From: W589 sp964611805
Lineage (GTDB): Bacteria; Chloroflexota; Dehalococcoidia; Dehalococcoidales; Fen-1064
Length of the DNA stretch: 64,000 nucleotides
Assembly (NCBI GenBank): GCA_964611805.1
Contig: CAZTBG010000001.1
Span: 62,001-126,000, forward strand
Reading direction: 5' to 3'
Numbering within the stretch: position 1 is the first letter of the stretch; each line of letters opens with the position of its first letter. The translations under genes and the position numbers were made by a program. The notes beneath the pieces are model-generated. The model ran no database searches. It was not told where the DNA came from and saw nothing but the letters and a program-made list of their open reading frames with translations. Positions 56,513 through 64,000 of the stretch are shown one piece after another.

Positions 56513-58912
56513 TTACCTCCCCACCCTCACCCACAGTCTTTCGCCGTCGGTGATGAATTCGATGGTGCCGTTTTCGTCAGTGCGGTAGATGTTATCCCCA
56601 CCGATTTCCTCCTCCAGCCTTTCCATAACCTCATCGCTGGGGTGACCGAATGTGTTGTCGGCGCCCACCGATATTACTACGATTTGGGGGTCAACGGCGG
56701 CGAGGAATCCCTGGCTGGTGGAGGTGCTTGAGCCGTGGTGGCCTGCCTTGAGCACGGTGCTGGACAGGTTGGCGCGGCATTTCATTAGCTCGGACTCTGC
56801 CTCCTCGGTAATATCGGCGGTGAGCAGGAAACTGACCTGACCGGAGCATACACGCAACACAACCCCGATATCATCGAGGTCAATCTGAGCATTATCCGGT
56901 AGCGGATTCGCCGGGTTCAGCACTTCGATGGTTACGCCCTCGATACCCGTGTCGATTTGCTGTCCGGCCTGTGCGAAGGTGTATTCGATACCCTCTTCCT
57001 CAATGAGACGGAACCATTCATCGTAGAGGGGTGACTGATAGTCCAGGTCTGTAAAGAGCACCTGCTTGACGTGGTAGCGTTGCAGGACGTCGAGGAGACC
57101 GGTGAGGTGGTCGGCGTGGGGATGGGTCAGTACCACCAGGTCGATTGTCCTGTCCCAGAAGGGCATTTTCCTGCCCAGTTCCAGATTCAGTTCCCGGGGG
57201 TCGGGGCCGCCGTCTACCAGGATGTCCTGGTGGGCGGGGGTCTGGATGAGGATGGCATCGCCCTGTCCGACATCGAGGAAGCTGACGTGGAGGTTGTCGT
57301 CAGGCATGGTAACAGCGAAGATAGTTGCTAGGGTGGCTGTTACCAGCAGAGGTGGCAGCACCCATTTCTTTGGCAGACGTATAAAGAAATTAATAACCGG
57401 GGAAATCACGGGAGACAGCCTCGTCCGGTAGCGGTAGAGCCAGATAATCCCTATTCCCGCTATATAATAGACCCATACCAGGCGGGCGTCTATCGTGCCG
57501 GTATTAATCGACGACAGGGGAAAGGCAGCCATACCGTTTACCACAGCCAGCATATATGAGGCAAATAGCCAGGAGAGCCAGCCAAACACGTAGGCGACGG
57601 GTAGGGCGATAATCCCCACGACGGCAGTGAGTGCGCCGGTAACGATGATACCGGGTAGCGCCGGTAGTGCCAGAAATGTTGCCAGGGGCGCGACCAGTGA
57701 GACGATGCCAAAGTAATAGGCAATCAGCGGCCAGACGACAATAATTATGCCCAGGGTTACACAGAAGGTGTCGTTGATATAGCCGGCGGTACTGGCGGCG
57801 GCATTGCCTTCACCCAGCGTGGCGTTGACCGCTCTCCTGCCCTGCACCTGCAACCACGGAGAAACGAACATCAGGCCGACCATTGCCAGGAAGCTCAGTT
57901 GAAAGGAGGCATCCCACAGGACTTGAGGGCTGATGCCGACCATTACGGCGGCGGCGAAGGTGAGTGCCGTAATGGCGCTGCGTTGCCTGCCGAGTAGCTC
58001 CGCTGCCAGGAACAGGCTCACCATGATTGACGCCCGCAGGACCGGTGGACGCATACCCGTAATCGAGGCATAGAGCCAGATGGCCACCAATGTCAGCCAG
58101 ATGTAGATATAGTATTTACGTCCGAAGAGTCTACTGCCGGTAGCGAGCAGAATGCCGGCGACGATACTGAGGTGAAGTCCGGAGATGGCCAGCAGATGAG
58201 CGGTGCCACTAAGAGCAAAGTTGGTCTCCAGTGATGAGGGGATATTGCCGCGCATCCCCAGGACTATCCCCTGGACCAGTGCTGCCTGAGGCTCAGGCAT
58301 GACCTCTGCAATGTTTTCGGACAGCCGGTGTCTTAATGAGTAGAGCCAGGCCAACGGCGGGGACCCCTTTCCTGTGTCCAGCACCTCTATTTTGGGGTAG
58401 AGCATCATCGAGTGGACTCCCTCACGGGCGAGGTAATCGGCATAGTCGAAGTCCTCAAAGCTGACCGGCTCCTTCAGTTCGCCGCTTGCCAGGAGGACGT
58501 CGCCGTAGCTATAGGTCGGGTACGGACGGACATACAGCAGGACGGTTCCAGTTACCTCCCGCCACTCCCCGTCCACTTTCACCTCCCAGGCGGAGAAGCG
58601 CAGGTGAGTTGTCTTGTCTCCGACCTCAGGGTCGCCGTCTAGTATCCCCTTGATTTCCAGAGCGCCGCGGTCGTTGTAGAACTGGAGAGAGTCGGCATCG
58701 GCTGATGTCGGGTCAGGCTGGAAGTGGAGGATACCGCCACAAAGGATAATGGTACCCAGGGCCATCAGGGTGGCGGCTTTCCGGTGCCGGCGGAGGAGAA
58801 AGGGCAGCGGCAGGGTGACCAGCCCGACGAGGAGAAGTGGTAATGGCAGGTTATAGACTGATCCCAGGAAGATACCCGCTATCCATGCACAACTGAGGAA
58901 AATCAGTGACAC
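56513..58912 (-). CDS. comEC: DNA-uptake channel protein ComEC/Rec2
   Basis: 799 residues. The N-terminal DUF4131-like soluble part, the multi-helix Competence domain (about 190-470, with GTAHLLAISGLHLSIVAGILL), and a C-terminal MBL domain (about 540-799, with LTHPHADHLTGL and GHHGSSTSTS) are all present and in order. Forms the inner-membrane channel for single-stranded DNA in natural transformation; the MBL part may degrade the second strand. comEA lies 15 bp upstream, a complete uptake pair. Confidence 0.94.
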   Translation of the reverse strand: MSLIFLSCAWIAGIFLGSVYNLPLPLLLVGLVTLPLPFLLRRHRKAATLMALGTIILCGGILHFQPDPTSADADSLQFYNDRGALEIKGILDGDPEVGDKTTHLRFSAWEVKVDGEWREVTGTVLLYVRPYPTYSYGDVLLASGELKEPVSFEDFDYADYLAREGVHSMMLYPKIEVLDTGKGSPPLAWLYSLRHRLSENIAEVMPEPQAALVQGIVLGMRGNIPSSLETNFALSGTAHLLAISGLHLSIVAGILLATGSRLFGRKYYIYIWLTLVAIWLYASITGMRPPVLRASIMVSLFLAAELLGRQRSAITALTFAAAVMVGISPQVLWDASFQLSFLAMVGLMFVSPWLQVQGRRAVNATLGEGNAAASTAGYINDTFCVTLGIIIVVWPLIAYYFGIVSLVAPLATFLALPALPGIIVTGALTAVVGIIALPVAYVFGWLSWLFASYMLAVVNGMAAFPLSSINTGTIDARLVWVYYIAGIGIIWLYRYRTRLSPVISPVINFFIRLPKKWVLPPLLVTATLATIFAVTMPDDNLHVSFLDVGQGDAILIQTPAHQDILVDGGPDPRELNLELGRKMPFWDRTIDLVVLTHPHADHLTGLLDVLQRYHVKQVLFTDLDYQSPLYDEWFRLIEEEGIEYTFAQAGQQIDTGIEGVTIEVLNPANPLPDNAQIDLDDIGVVLRVCSGQVSFLLTADITEEAESELMKCRANLSSTVLKAGHHGSSTSTSQGFLAAVDPQIVVISVGADNTFGHPSDEVMERLEEEIGGDNIYRTDENGTIEFITDGERLWVRVGR

Positions 58913-58927
58913 TGTCGCCCGCCTCGG

Positions 58928-59404
58928 TTACTGGTCGGCAACCGTAATCAGGTCCTTGATTTGCTCGTAAGTGGTGGCGCCGATGCCTTCTACTCTGGTT
59001 ATTTCGTCGGCACTGCGAAAAGGGCCGTTCTCTTGGCGGTAGTCGACGATTGCCTGTGCTCTTGTCGGGCCTATCCCGGGCAGGGCATCAAGCAGCCATG
59101 CCTCGGCCCGGTTGATGTTAATCTTCTGCGGTCCGTCTTCTGCCCCTGTCTCCAGGATGTAGAGCTCCAGCTTGGTGAGGACGGCATTGTCGGTGGTGCC
59201 GCCGGCGGCTTGAATAAGGGCCCTGATGGAGTCGCTATTGCTGAAAGGGTAGTATCCGGGGTTGGTAACAGCACCACCGATGAAGATATTGCCCTGGTTC
59301 TCCTCACCCTGAGATAGAGATATTTCTAAGGGAGGACTTGGCTGGCATCTTGCCCAGGCAACCAGGCCACCACCGATTGTGACGGCTATCAGCAGGACCA
59401 TCAC
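58928..59404 (-). CDS. comEA: Competence DNA-binding protein ComEA
   Basis: About 158 residues: an N-terminal membrane anchor (MVLLIAVTIGGGLVAWA), an SLBB domain (GAVTNPGYYPFSNSDSIRALIQAAGG) and a helix-hairpin-helix pair at the C terminus (INRAEAWLLDALPGIGPTRAQAIVDYR and FRSADEITRVEGIGATTYEQIKDLI). Binds incoming double-stranded DNA. Starts annotated at GTG 59404/ATG 59401, yet AGGAGG is at 59453-59448; the codon in the right place and frame there is ATC (59440), which would add 12 residues. Confidence 0.9.
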   Translation of the reverse strand: MMVLLIAVTIGGGLVAWARCQPSPPLEISLSQGEENQGNIFIGGAVTNPGYYPFSNSDSIRALIQAAGGTTDNAVLTKLELYILETGAEDGPQKININRAEAWLLDALPGIGPTRAQAIVDYRQENGPFRSADEITRVEGIGATTYEQIKDLITVADQ

Positions 59405-59517
59405 CAGCGTTCCGAACCGGTCGAGCTTACTAACCGTGATTTGGAGACCTCCTGCTCTTGGCGGTCTGGTTCGGAGGACAGGCTGCGGTCAGGTTCTAAA
59501 ACAGGCAGGTATTAAAT

Positions 59518-60180
59518 TTATTGGCCGCTGAGGGCGGCTCGTAGTGCATCTTCGGACTCGTGGGCCGTAACCGCTATTACCTGGTCTTCCGCCTGGAGGA
59601 TGGTGGCACCGGAGGGGACTATCGGCCTCCGTGCTTTGCGAACAATAAGAGACAGTACGCTCCCTTCCGGTAAAGCCAGTTCCTTTATGGGTTTACCGAT
59701 GGTAGGTGCGCCCGGAGGGATTTTCACCTCGACGATTTCCAGCCCCCTATCCCTGATATCGCGCAGATGTATTAGAGTATGTGTCGGGACCTCTTCTTCG
59801 ATGCTCTCGAGTATGAGATTGGTGGTGTTGATGGTGACATCGATGCCCAGTTTCTTGAAGATGGACTCGTTCCTTGGATTTCTGATGCGGGCGACGGTTC
59901 GGGGCACGCCGAACATGTGCTTGGCCACCTGGCAAGAGACCAGATTGTCCTCATCATCTCCAGTCACAGCAATCAGCATGTCGGCCCGGTTGGTTCCAAC
60001 TGAAGCCAGGGTAGTCGACTCGCAGCCGTCACCACGCACACAGATACTACCCAGTTCGTCGGAGAGCGTTCGGGCAACAGTAGCGTTCGTCTCCAGTATC
60101 AGGATTTCATGCCCTTCATCAAGTAATGCCCTTGTTAGGTAATAGCCAACCCTGCCGCCGCCAACGACGATGACATACAT
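59518..60180 (-). CDS. TrkA-family potassium uptake regulatory protein (RCK, 220 aa)
   Basis: RCK_N domain with GGGRVGYYLTRALLDEGHEILILE (Rossmann loop) and NLVSCQVAKHMFGVPRTVARI, then an RCK_C domain (about 135-215, IVEVKIPPGAPTIGKPIKELALPEGS). The single-RCK size matches KtrA-like subunits that gate Trk/Ktr channels and bind NAD(H)/ATP. Last gene of the five-gene potassium operon, 3 bp after its partner. Confidence 0.88.
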   Translation of the reverse strand: MYVIVVGGGRVGYYLTRALLDEGHEILILETNATVARTLSDELGSICVRGDGCESTTLASVGTNRADMLIAVTGDDEDNLVSCQVAKHMFGVPRTVARIRNPRNESIFKKLGIDVTINTTNLILESIEEEVPTHTLIHLRDIRDRGLEIVEVKIPPGAPTIGKPIKELALPEGSVLSLIVRKARRPIVPSGATILQAEDQVIAVTAHESEDALRAALSGQ

Positions 60181-60183
60181 GGC

Positions 60184-60591
60184 TTACTCTCCTTGGGACT
60201 CCAATTTCTCTCTGAGTATCTGAGCAAAGAGTGTCGTCGGGCTGATCGCCTCCAGACCCAGCTCCTCGTACATATCTCGGCGCAGGGGGTCATAAATACG
60301 GCAAACCGTTCTGGGTACATTAAAGATGTGTTTGGCTATCTGGCTAGCCATGATATTACGGTTGTCCCCCTGCGTTAGGGCTACAAAGGCACCTGCCTCC
60401 TCGATACCCGCACTCTTAAGCACCTCTTCGTCAATGCCGTTACCTATCAGGGCCGTTCCCTGAAAGTTGGGGGCCAGCCGCCGAAAGCTGTAGGAATCTA
60501 TGTCTATAATGGTGACGGTGTGCCCGTCCTGCTCAAGCAAGGAAGCCAAGCGGGCGCCAACCCGCCCGCATCCCATGATAACCACTTTCAT
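60184..60591 (-). CDS. TrkA-N-only NAD-binding protein
   Basis: 135 residues. VVIMGCGRVGARLASLLEQDGHTVTIID is the Rossmann loop and NIMASQIAKHIFNVPRTVCRIYDP the RCK_N signature, but the RCK_C half is missing. It overlaps the usp stop by 4 bp and precedes the complete RCK gene. It probably pairs with the 59518-60180 protein, giving an RCK_N/RCK heteromer. Truncation of an ancestor is possible, but the clean operon position argues it is functional. Confidence 0.85.
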   Translation of the reverse strand: MKVVIMGCGRVGARLASLLEQDGHTVTIIDIDSYSFRRLAPNFQGTALIGNGIDEEVLKSAGIEEAGAFVALTQGDNRNIMASQIAKHIFNVPRTVCRIYDPLRRDMYEELGLEAISPTTLFAQILREKLESQGE

Positions 60592-61040
60592 TGTGCCGCC
60601 TTATCAGGAGTATTATCAGGGGTATATTGATGGTATAGTATAACACGGCAGGGCGCATGTTTCAGCACATGGGGTACTACGTCGCCCAGACTAAATTGGC
60701 CGAAGCGTCGCTGGTAGGTGGTGCCTATCACAATGAGGTCAGCCTCGCGCTGGATGGCCTCATCAACGATAGCCGGGGCAGCATCACGTGCTTGCAACAG
60801 GTCGGTCTCGACCGCGCAGCTCTCCCCCGCACCGATACTCTCCATACGGTCCAGCACTCTCTCTGCCTTCTCGACTTCAGCTTCGAGTTCAGTATCCAGC
60901 GGGAGAGTGCGGTCTATCGGGATAATGTAGACGGCCATGATTTTGGCCTTGTCTTTTCTGGCTAGCCGGCAGGCCAGCGTGATTGCCTCTTCATCAGCGG
61001 GGGAGCTGCTTACAGGCACCAGAATATTATGGAATTCCAT
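60588..61040 (-). CDS. Universal stress protein A family
   Basis: 150 residues. NILVPVSSSPADEEAITLACRLARKDKAKIMAVYIIPID starts the fold and ADLIVIGTTYQRRFGQFSLGDVVPHVLKHAPCRVIL holds the ATP-binding glycine pattern (GxxxxxxxxLGxxxxxxxxxxPC, with F-S-L-G). Usp subunits often regulate ion transporters by binding nucleotides. Located between trkH and the two small RCK proteins in the potassium operon. Confidence 0.88.
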   Translation of the reverse strand: MEFHNILVPVSSSPADEEAITLACRLARKDKAKIMAVYIIPIDRTLPLDTELEAEVEKAERVLDRMESIGAGESCAVETDLLQARDAAPAIVDEAIQREADLIVIGTTYQRRFGQFSLGDVVPHVLKHAPCRVILYHQYTPDNTPDKAAQ

Positions 61041-61143
61041 GGACTCCGTTTCCGTTCACTTTGAACAACGAATATTATAATCCTGTCAGCGATAAACTAC
61101 AACAGCACAATTGCTTATTTTTCTGTACCGCACTTTTTCCATG

Positions 61144-62595
61144 CTACCGCCACTTCCAGAAGGAAGGGACAAAGAGCATCAGCATGGTGAAGAGTTCAAG
61201 GCGGCCGACCAGCATACAGGCCATGAGAACACCCTTACCGATAGGATGAATGAATCCGTAGTTGGCCGCTGGCCCTACCAGGTTCAGACCAGGTCCCACC
61301 GTTCCCATTGTAGCAGCAACTGAAGATATAGCACTAACAGGGTCCAGGCCAACGGCGCACATCGCCAGAAAAGCCGTGGTCAGAATAGCAATGTAGGCGA
61401 TGCTCATGCCCACGATGCTCGAGACCACCTTTTCTGATAAAACGGCTCTCCCCACCCTTAAAGGTATGACGGCGCGAGGGTTAAAGGTCAGCCGGACCTG
61501 TCGGGAAGTAAGTTTGGATAGTACCAGCAACCTGATTACCTTTATTCCACCTGCTGTTGAGCCTGCGGAGCCGCCGATAACCATCAGGACGACCAGGATG
61601 GATCTTGAAAACGCTGGCCACGTGTCGAAGTCAACGTTGCTGAAACCGGTTGTTGTTGCAATAGAGGTAACATTAAAGATACCTTGCCTCAGCGCGGAAC
61701 CAATGGGCAGGTCACTGCGCAGTATAAGCTCTAAGGTGACGAATAAAGAGGCGCCAACGAGCAAGGCCATGTACAGTTTAAACTCGGGGTTCTTAAACAG
61801 CTGTCCCGGCTGGCGCTTCCAGAAAAACAGATAGTACAGGCCGAAGTTCACCGCAGCCGCAATCATAAAGAATATTACAATGCCCTCGATGAAGACGCTG
61901 TTGTATGTACCGATACTTTGATTGGTGGGTGTAAACCCCCCTGTGGCCATAGTGCATAAAGCAACGTTTATGGAGTCGAATATGCCCATACCAGCCACAA
62001 TGAGCAGGATAATCTCAATGATGGTAAAACCGAGGTACAGCAGCCATACTGCCTTGGCCGTATCACGGATGCGGGGTGTTAGCCGTCCCGCCTCTGGCCC
62101 AGGCATTTCTGCCTCCACGAGGTGGGCGGCACCAATGCCCACTACGGGAAATAGGGCAACAAAGAGGGTGATTATGCCCATTCCCCCCAGCCACTGGGTG
62201 ATGGAGCGCCACAGGAGAATGCTCTCGGGCTGGTCTTCGACAATGTGCAACACTGTGGCACCGGTGGCTGTAAAGCCGGATACTGATTCAAAAAGGGTGT
62301 CCAGATAGTTAGGGAAGGTTCCGGCCAGCGCGAAGGGAATGGTACCGAAGAGAGAGGCCAGTATCCAGCCACCGGCCACCAGTAAAATTGCTTCCCGCCG
62401 GTTCAGCCTGCCCTCGCCGACTGGCGTCAGACGCCAGACCACCAGGCCCATGCCGATGGTTATGGCTGTGGCAATGGCAAATGCTGCGGAGGCAGACTCT
62501 CCCGATACGAGACCCCAGACCAGTGGGAAGAGCATAAAGCAGCCGAGAATGATTATTAGCAGTCCGAGGTAATGGCAGACAACCTTTATTCTCAT
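61144..62595 (-). CDS. trkH: TrkH-family potassium transporter
   Basis: 483 residues. Membrane protein with four pore-loop repeats: SGFTATGATVL, MATGGFTPTNQSIG, ATTTGFSNVD and GTVGPGLNLVG supply the selectivity-filter glycines. Also LLWRSITQWLGGMGIITL at the start and GRLELFTMLMLF at the end. It is the K+ channel subunit; the RCK proteins in the same operon are its gate. Confidence 0.94.
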   Translation of the reverse strand: MRIKVVCHYLGLLIIILGCFMLFPLVWGLVSGESASAAFAIATAITIGMGLVVWRLTPVGEGRLNRREAILLVAGGWILASLFGTIPFALAGTFPNYLDTLFESVSGFTATGATVLHIVEDQPESILLWRSITQWLGGMGIITLFVALFPVVGIGAAHLVEAEMPGPEAGRLTPRIRDTAKAVWLLYLGFTIIEIILLIVAGMGIFDSINVALCTMATGGFTPTNQSIGTYNSVFIEGIVIFFMIAAAVNFGLYYLFFWKRQPGQLFKNPEFKLYMALLVGASLFVTLELILRSDLPIGSALRQGIFNVTSIATTTGFSNVDFDTWPAFSRSILVVLMVIGGSAGSTAGGIKVIRLLVLSKLTSRQVRLTFNPRAVIPLRVGRAVLSEKVVSSIVGMSIAYIAILTTAFLAMCAVGLDPVSAISSVAATMGTVGPGLNLVGPAANYGFIHPIGKGVLMACMLVGRLELFTMLMLFVPSFWKWR

Positions 62596-62601
62596 CTACT
62601 T

Positions 62602-63966
62602 TTACTTAAAAAGTCGCTCCACAGCCGGGATAGCTGACAGAGACGAGACGATGATGACGTGGTCGCCGGGGTGAATCACGCTGTTATTCGGGGGAATTAT
62701 TACCGTGTCATCACGGGCGATTGCGCCAGCGACTACTCCTTTTGGCAGGCCAGCCTCGGCAATGCTTCGCTGCGCGATGTTGGCGGTGGTACTGGTAACA
62801 AACTCGATTGCCTGAACGTCCTTACCTCCAATAAATGGTGCCGAGATAGCACCACCGTGGAGAACGAAGTGGGTAACTCTGCTCGCGACCTGTAATAAAG
62901 ATGACACGGCGACATCCACACCAATCGCCTCCGCCAGGGGGACGTAACCTGGCTTGTTGACGGTGATTATAGTGCGGGATACCCCCAGGTTCTTGGCGAG
63001 CAGGCTACAGAGGATGTTGAGCTCATCACTGTCAGTGGTGGCGATAAAGGCGTCAGCCGCTGGTACACCCTGCTCAATAAGGAAGTCGGGGTCGGTGGCG
63101 TCACCCTGGAGCACCGTCGCCCGCTCCAGCCTGGCAGCAATTTCCTGGCAGCGGTCGGTGCTCTCATCAATCACCTTAATGGTAAGGCCGTGCTTCTCTA
63201 GGCCCTCGGCAACCAGAAAGCCGATGCGTCCTGCACCAAAGATAACAACGTTCCTTACCGGGTGTTGAGGTGGGGCAAACATTTCGTGAAATTCGTCCAT
63301 GGAGTCCCGGTGCGCCACCAGGTAAACGTGGTCACCATTTTGAATGACTTCATCAGAGGCGGGCACGAACGTTTTTCCAGAACGGGAAATGGCAGCAACA
63401 ACGCACGGTTGCGGGAAGGTAATGGCGTCTAATGGTCTGTCAACCAGCACCCCCTGGTCTACCCTGAACTCCCTTATCTGGACCCGACCATCAGCAAAGC
63501 TTTCTCCGGGCGTCGGATAGAGGCTTGACAGCATCCCCATAATTGCGTCGGCCACCTCCACCTCGGGGTTAATTATCAGGTTTATCCCCAGTGTTTTCGG
63601 TCTGATGACCTTGCGCGCCGCTGAAGGTGATTTGGCGGCGGTGATGAAGTACCCTGAATAGTCAGGATTGCGGACCCTGGCAGCCGTCATCACTGCCCCT
63701 AGCTCCTTGGCAAGGAAGCAAATGAGCATGTTGGTCTCGTCGTTGTTGGTGACGGCAATGATTAGGTTGGCACGGTTGACTTCGGCCTCTCGGAGGATTC
63801 TGGGAGTTGCGGCGTTCCCCACTATCGTCTTGACATCGAGCTGACGGCGAACACCCTCCACCACGTCCTCGGAGGGCTCGATTACGGTTACCTCGTGATT
63901 TGCTTCCGCCAGCAGGGAAGCGACATGGAATCCGACAGTCCCCGCACCAGCGACAATAATATACAT
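62602..63966 (-). CDS. trkA: Trk system potassium transport protein TrkA (double RCK, 454 aa)
   Basis: 454 residues with two tandem RCK_N-RCK_C units: AGAGTVGFHVASLLAEANHEVTVIE and, near 230, IFGAGRIGFLVAEGLEKHGLTIKVID. The double arrangement is that of bacterial TrkA. Stop to trkH ATG is 6 bp. This operon thus carries a double-RCK TrkA plus two smaller RCK proteins and a Usp, all serving one TrkH. The promoter lies beyond 63966, where only 34 bases remain. Confidence 0.94.
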   Translation of the reverse strand: MYIIVAGAGTVGFHVASLLAEANHEVTVIEPSEDVVEGVRRQLDVKTIVGNAATPRILREAEVNRANLIIAVTNNDETNMLICFLAKELGAVMTAARVRNPDYSGYFITAAKSPSAARKVIRPKTLGINLIINPEVEVADAIMGMLSSLYPTPGESFADGRVQIREFRVDQGVLVDRPLDAITFPQPCVVAAISRSGKTFVPASDEVIQNGDHVYLVAHRDSMDEFHEMFAPPQHPVRNVVIFGAGRIGFLVAEGLEKHGLTIKVIDESTDRCQEIAARLERATVLQGDATDPDFLIEQGVPAADAFIATTDSDELNILCSLLAKNLGVSRTIITVNKPGYVPLAEAIGVDVAVSSLLQVASRVTHFVLHGGAISAPFIGGKDVQAIEFVTSTTANIAQRSIAEAGLPKGVVAGAIARDDTVIIPPNNSVIHPGDHVIIVSSLSAIPAVERLFK

Positions 63967-64000
63967 CTAGCTCATTTGAGGCTATTCACGTATTTTACCT

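Noticed and set aside
1..64000. CRISPR arrays, insertion sequences, rRNA operons, riboswitches
   Set aside because: No regularly spaced repeats, transposase, rRNA sequence or recognisable riboswitch core was seen on either strand.

Overview
This window is a moderately GC-rich bacterial chromosome segment carrying mostly housekeeping genes, with three runs of N marking scaffold joins (1565-1574, 39127-39226, 51664-51763). The gene set suggests a member of the Chloroflexota, probably class Dehalococcoidia: an archaeal-type phosphoglycerate-mutase homologue beside aspartate kinase, a four-subunit 2-oxoacid:ferredoxin oxidoreductase, a TIGR03960-type radical SAM protein, a Lin0512-family protein, and nadB-nadC joined to larB-larE-larC. 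The assignment is inference; no rRNA is present.

Layout. 1-1.3 kb: an alpha/beta-hydrolase-like fragment, a flavodoxin-like protein and ybeY. 1.4-8.7 kb: tRNA-Ser, a second tRNA-Ser cut by a gap, then miaB, yajC, nadB, nadC, larB, larE and larC in one direction, linking quinolinate/NaMN synthesis to nickel-pincer cofactor synthesis. 8.7-9.7 kb: a convergent cooT - small helical protein - Fur-family operon with a 22-bp palindrome over its -35 box, making this end of the window a nickel locus. 9.8-16 kb: SDR, dtd, FmdB-like protein, two tandem MATE exporters, folC. 16.2-20.1 kb: korDABC and argC. 20-24 kb: metabolic and transport genes, several with promoters placed so that their mRNAs would be leaderless.

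24.2-26.6 kb is an AT-rich accessory segment next to tRNA-Glu. A 32-bp copy of the tRNA 3' end lies 1.6 kb downstream and encloses two tandem paralogues of an unrecognised tail-anchored protein, a structured RNA-like element with an 11-codon ORF, and an unrecognised Cys-containing protein. No integrase is seen. 26.8-31.7 kb holds a GYD protein, a HIT hydrolase translationally coupled to a 50-residue zinc-finger protein, an MBL hydrolase, an S51-like peptidase and a radical SAM protein.

31.8-45.7 kb: gyrA, a TPR protein, lysC, the apgM/proposed homoserine kinase gene, tRNA-Pro, a solitary ribbon-helix-helix regulator with a four-half-site operator, mazG, fmt, dnaA (with an unusual box-recognition motif), obgE, nadD and gyrB. 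45.8-47.8 kb: a GNAT gene broken by one stop codon and a DUF433/PIN-like toxin-antitoxin pair. 47.8-56.5 kb: hisS divergent from a rel gene with altered hydrolase and synthetase motifs, rpsT, an aldolase, plsY, ilvE, Lin0512, rplY and dinB. 56.5-64 kb: comEC-comEA and a five-gene potassium-uptake operon (trkA, trkH, usp and two further TrkA-like proteins).
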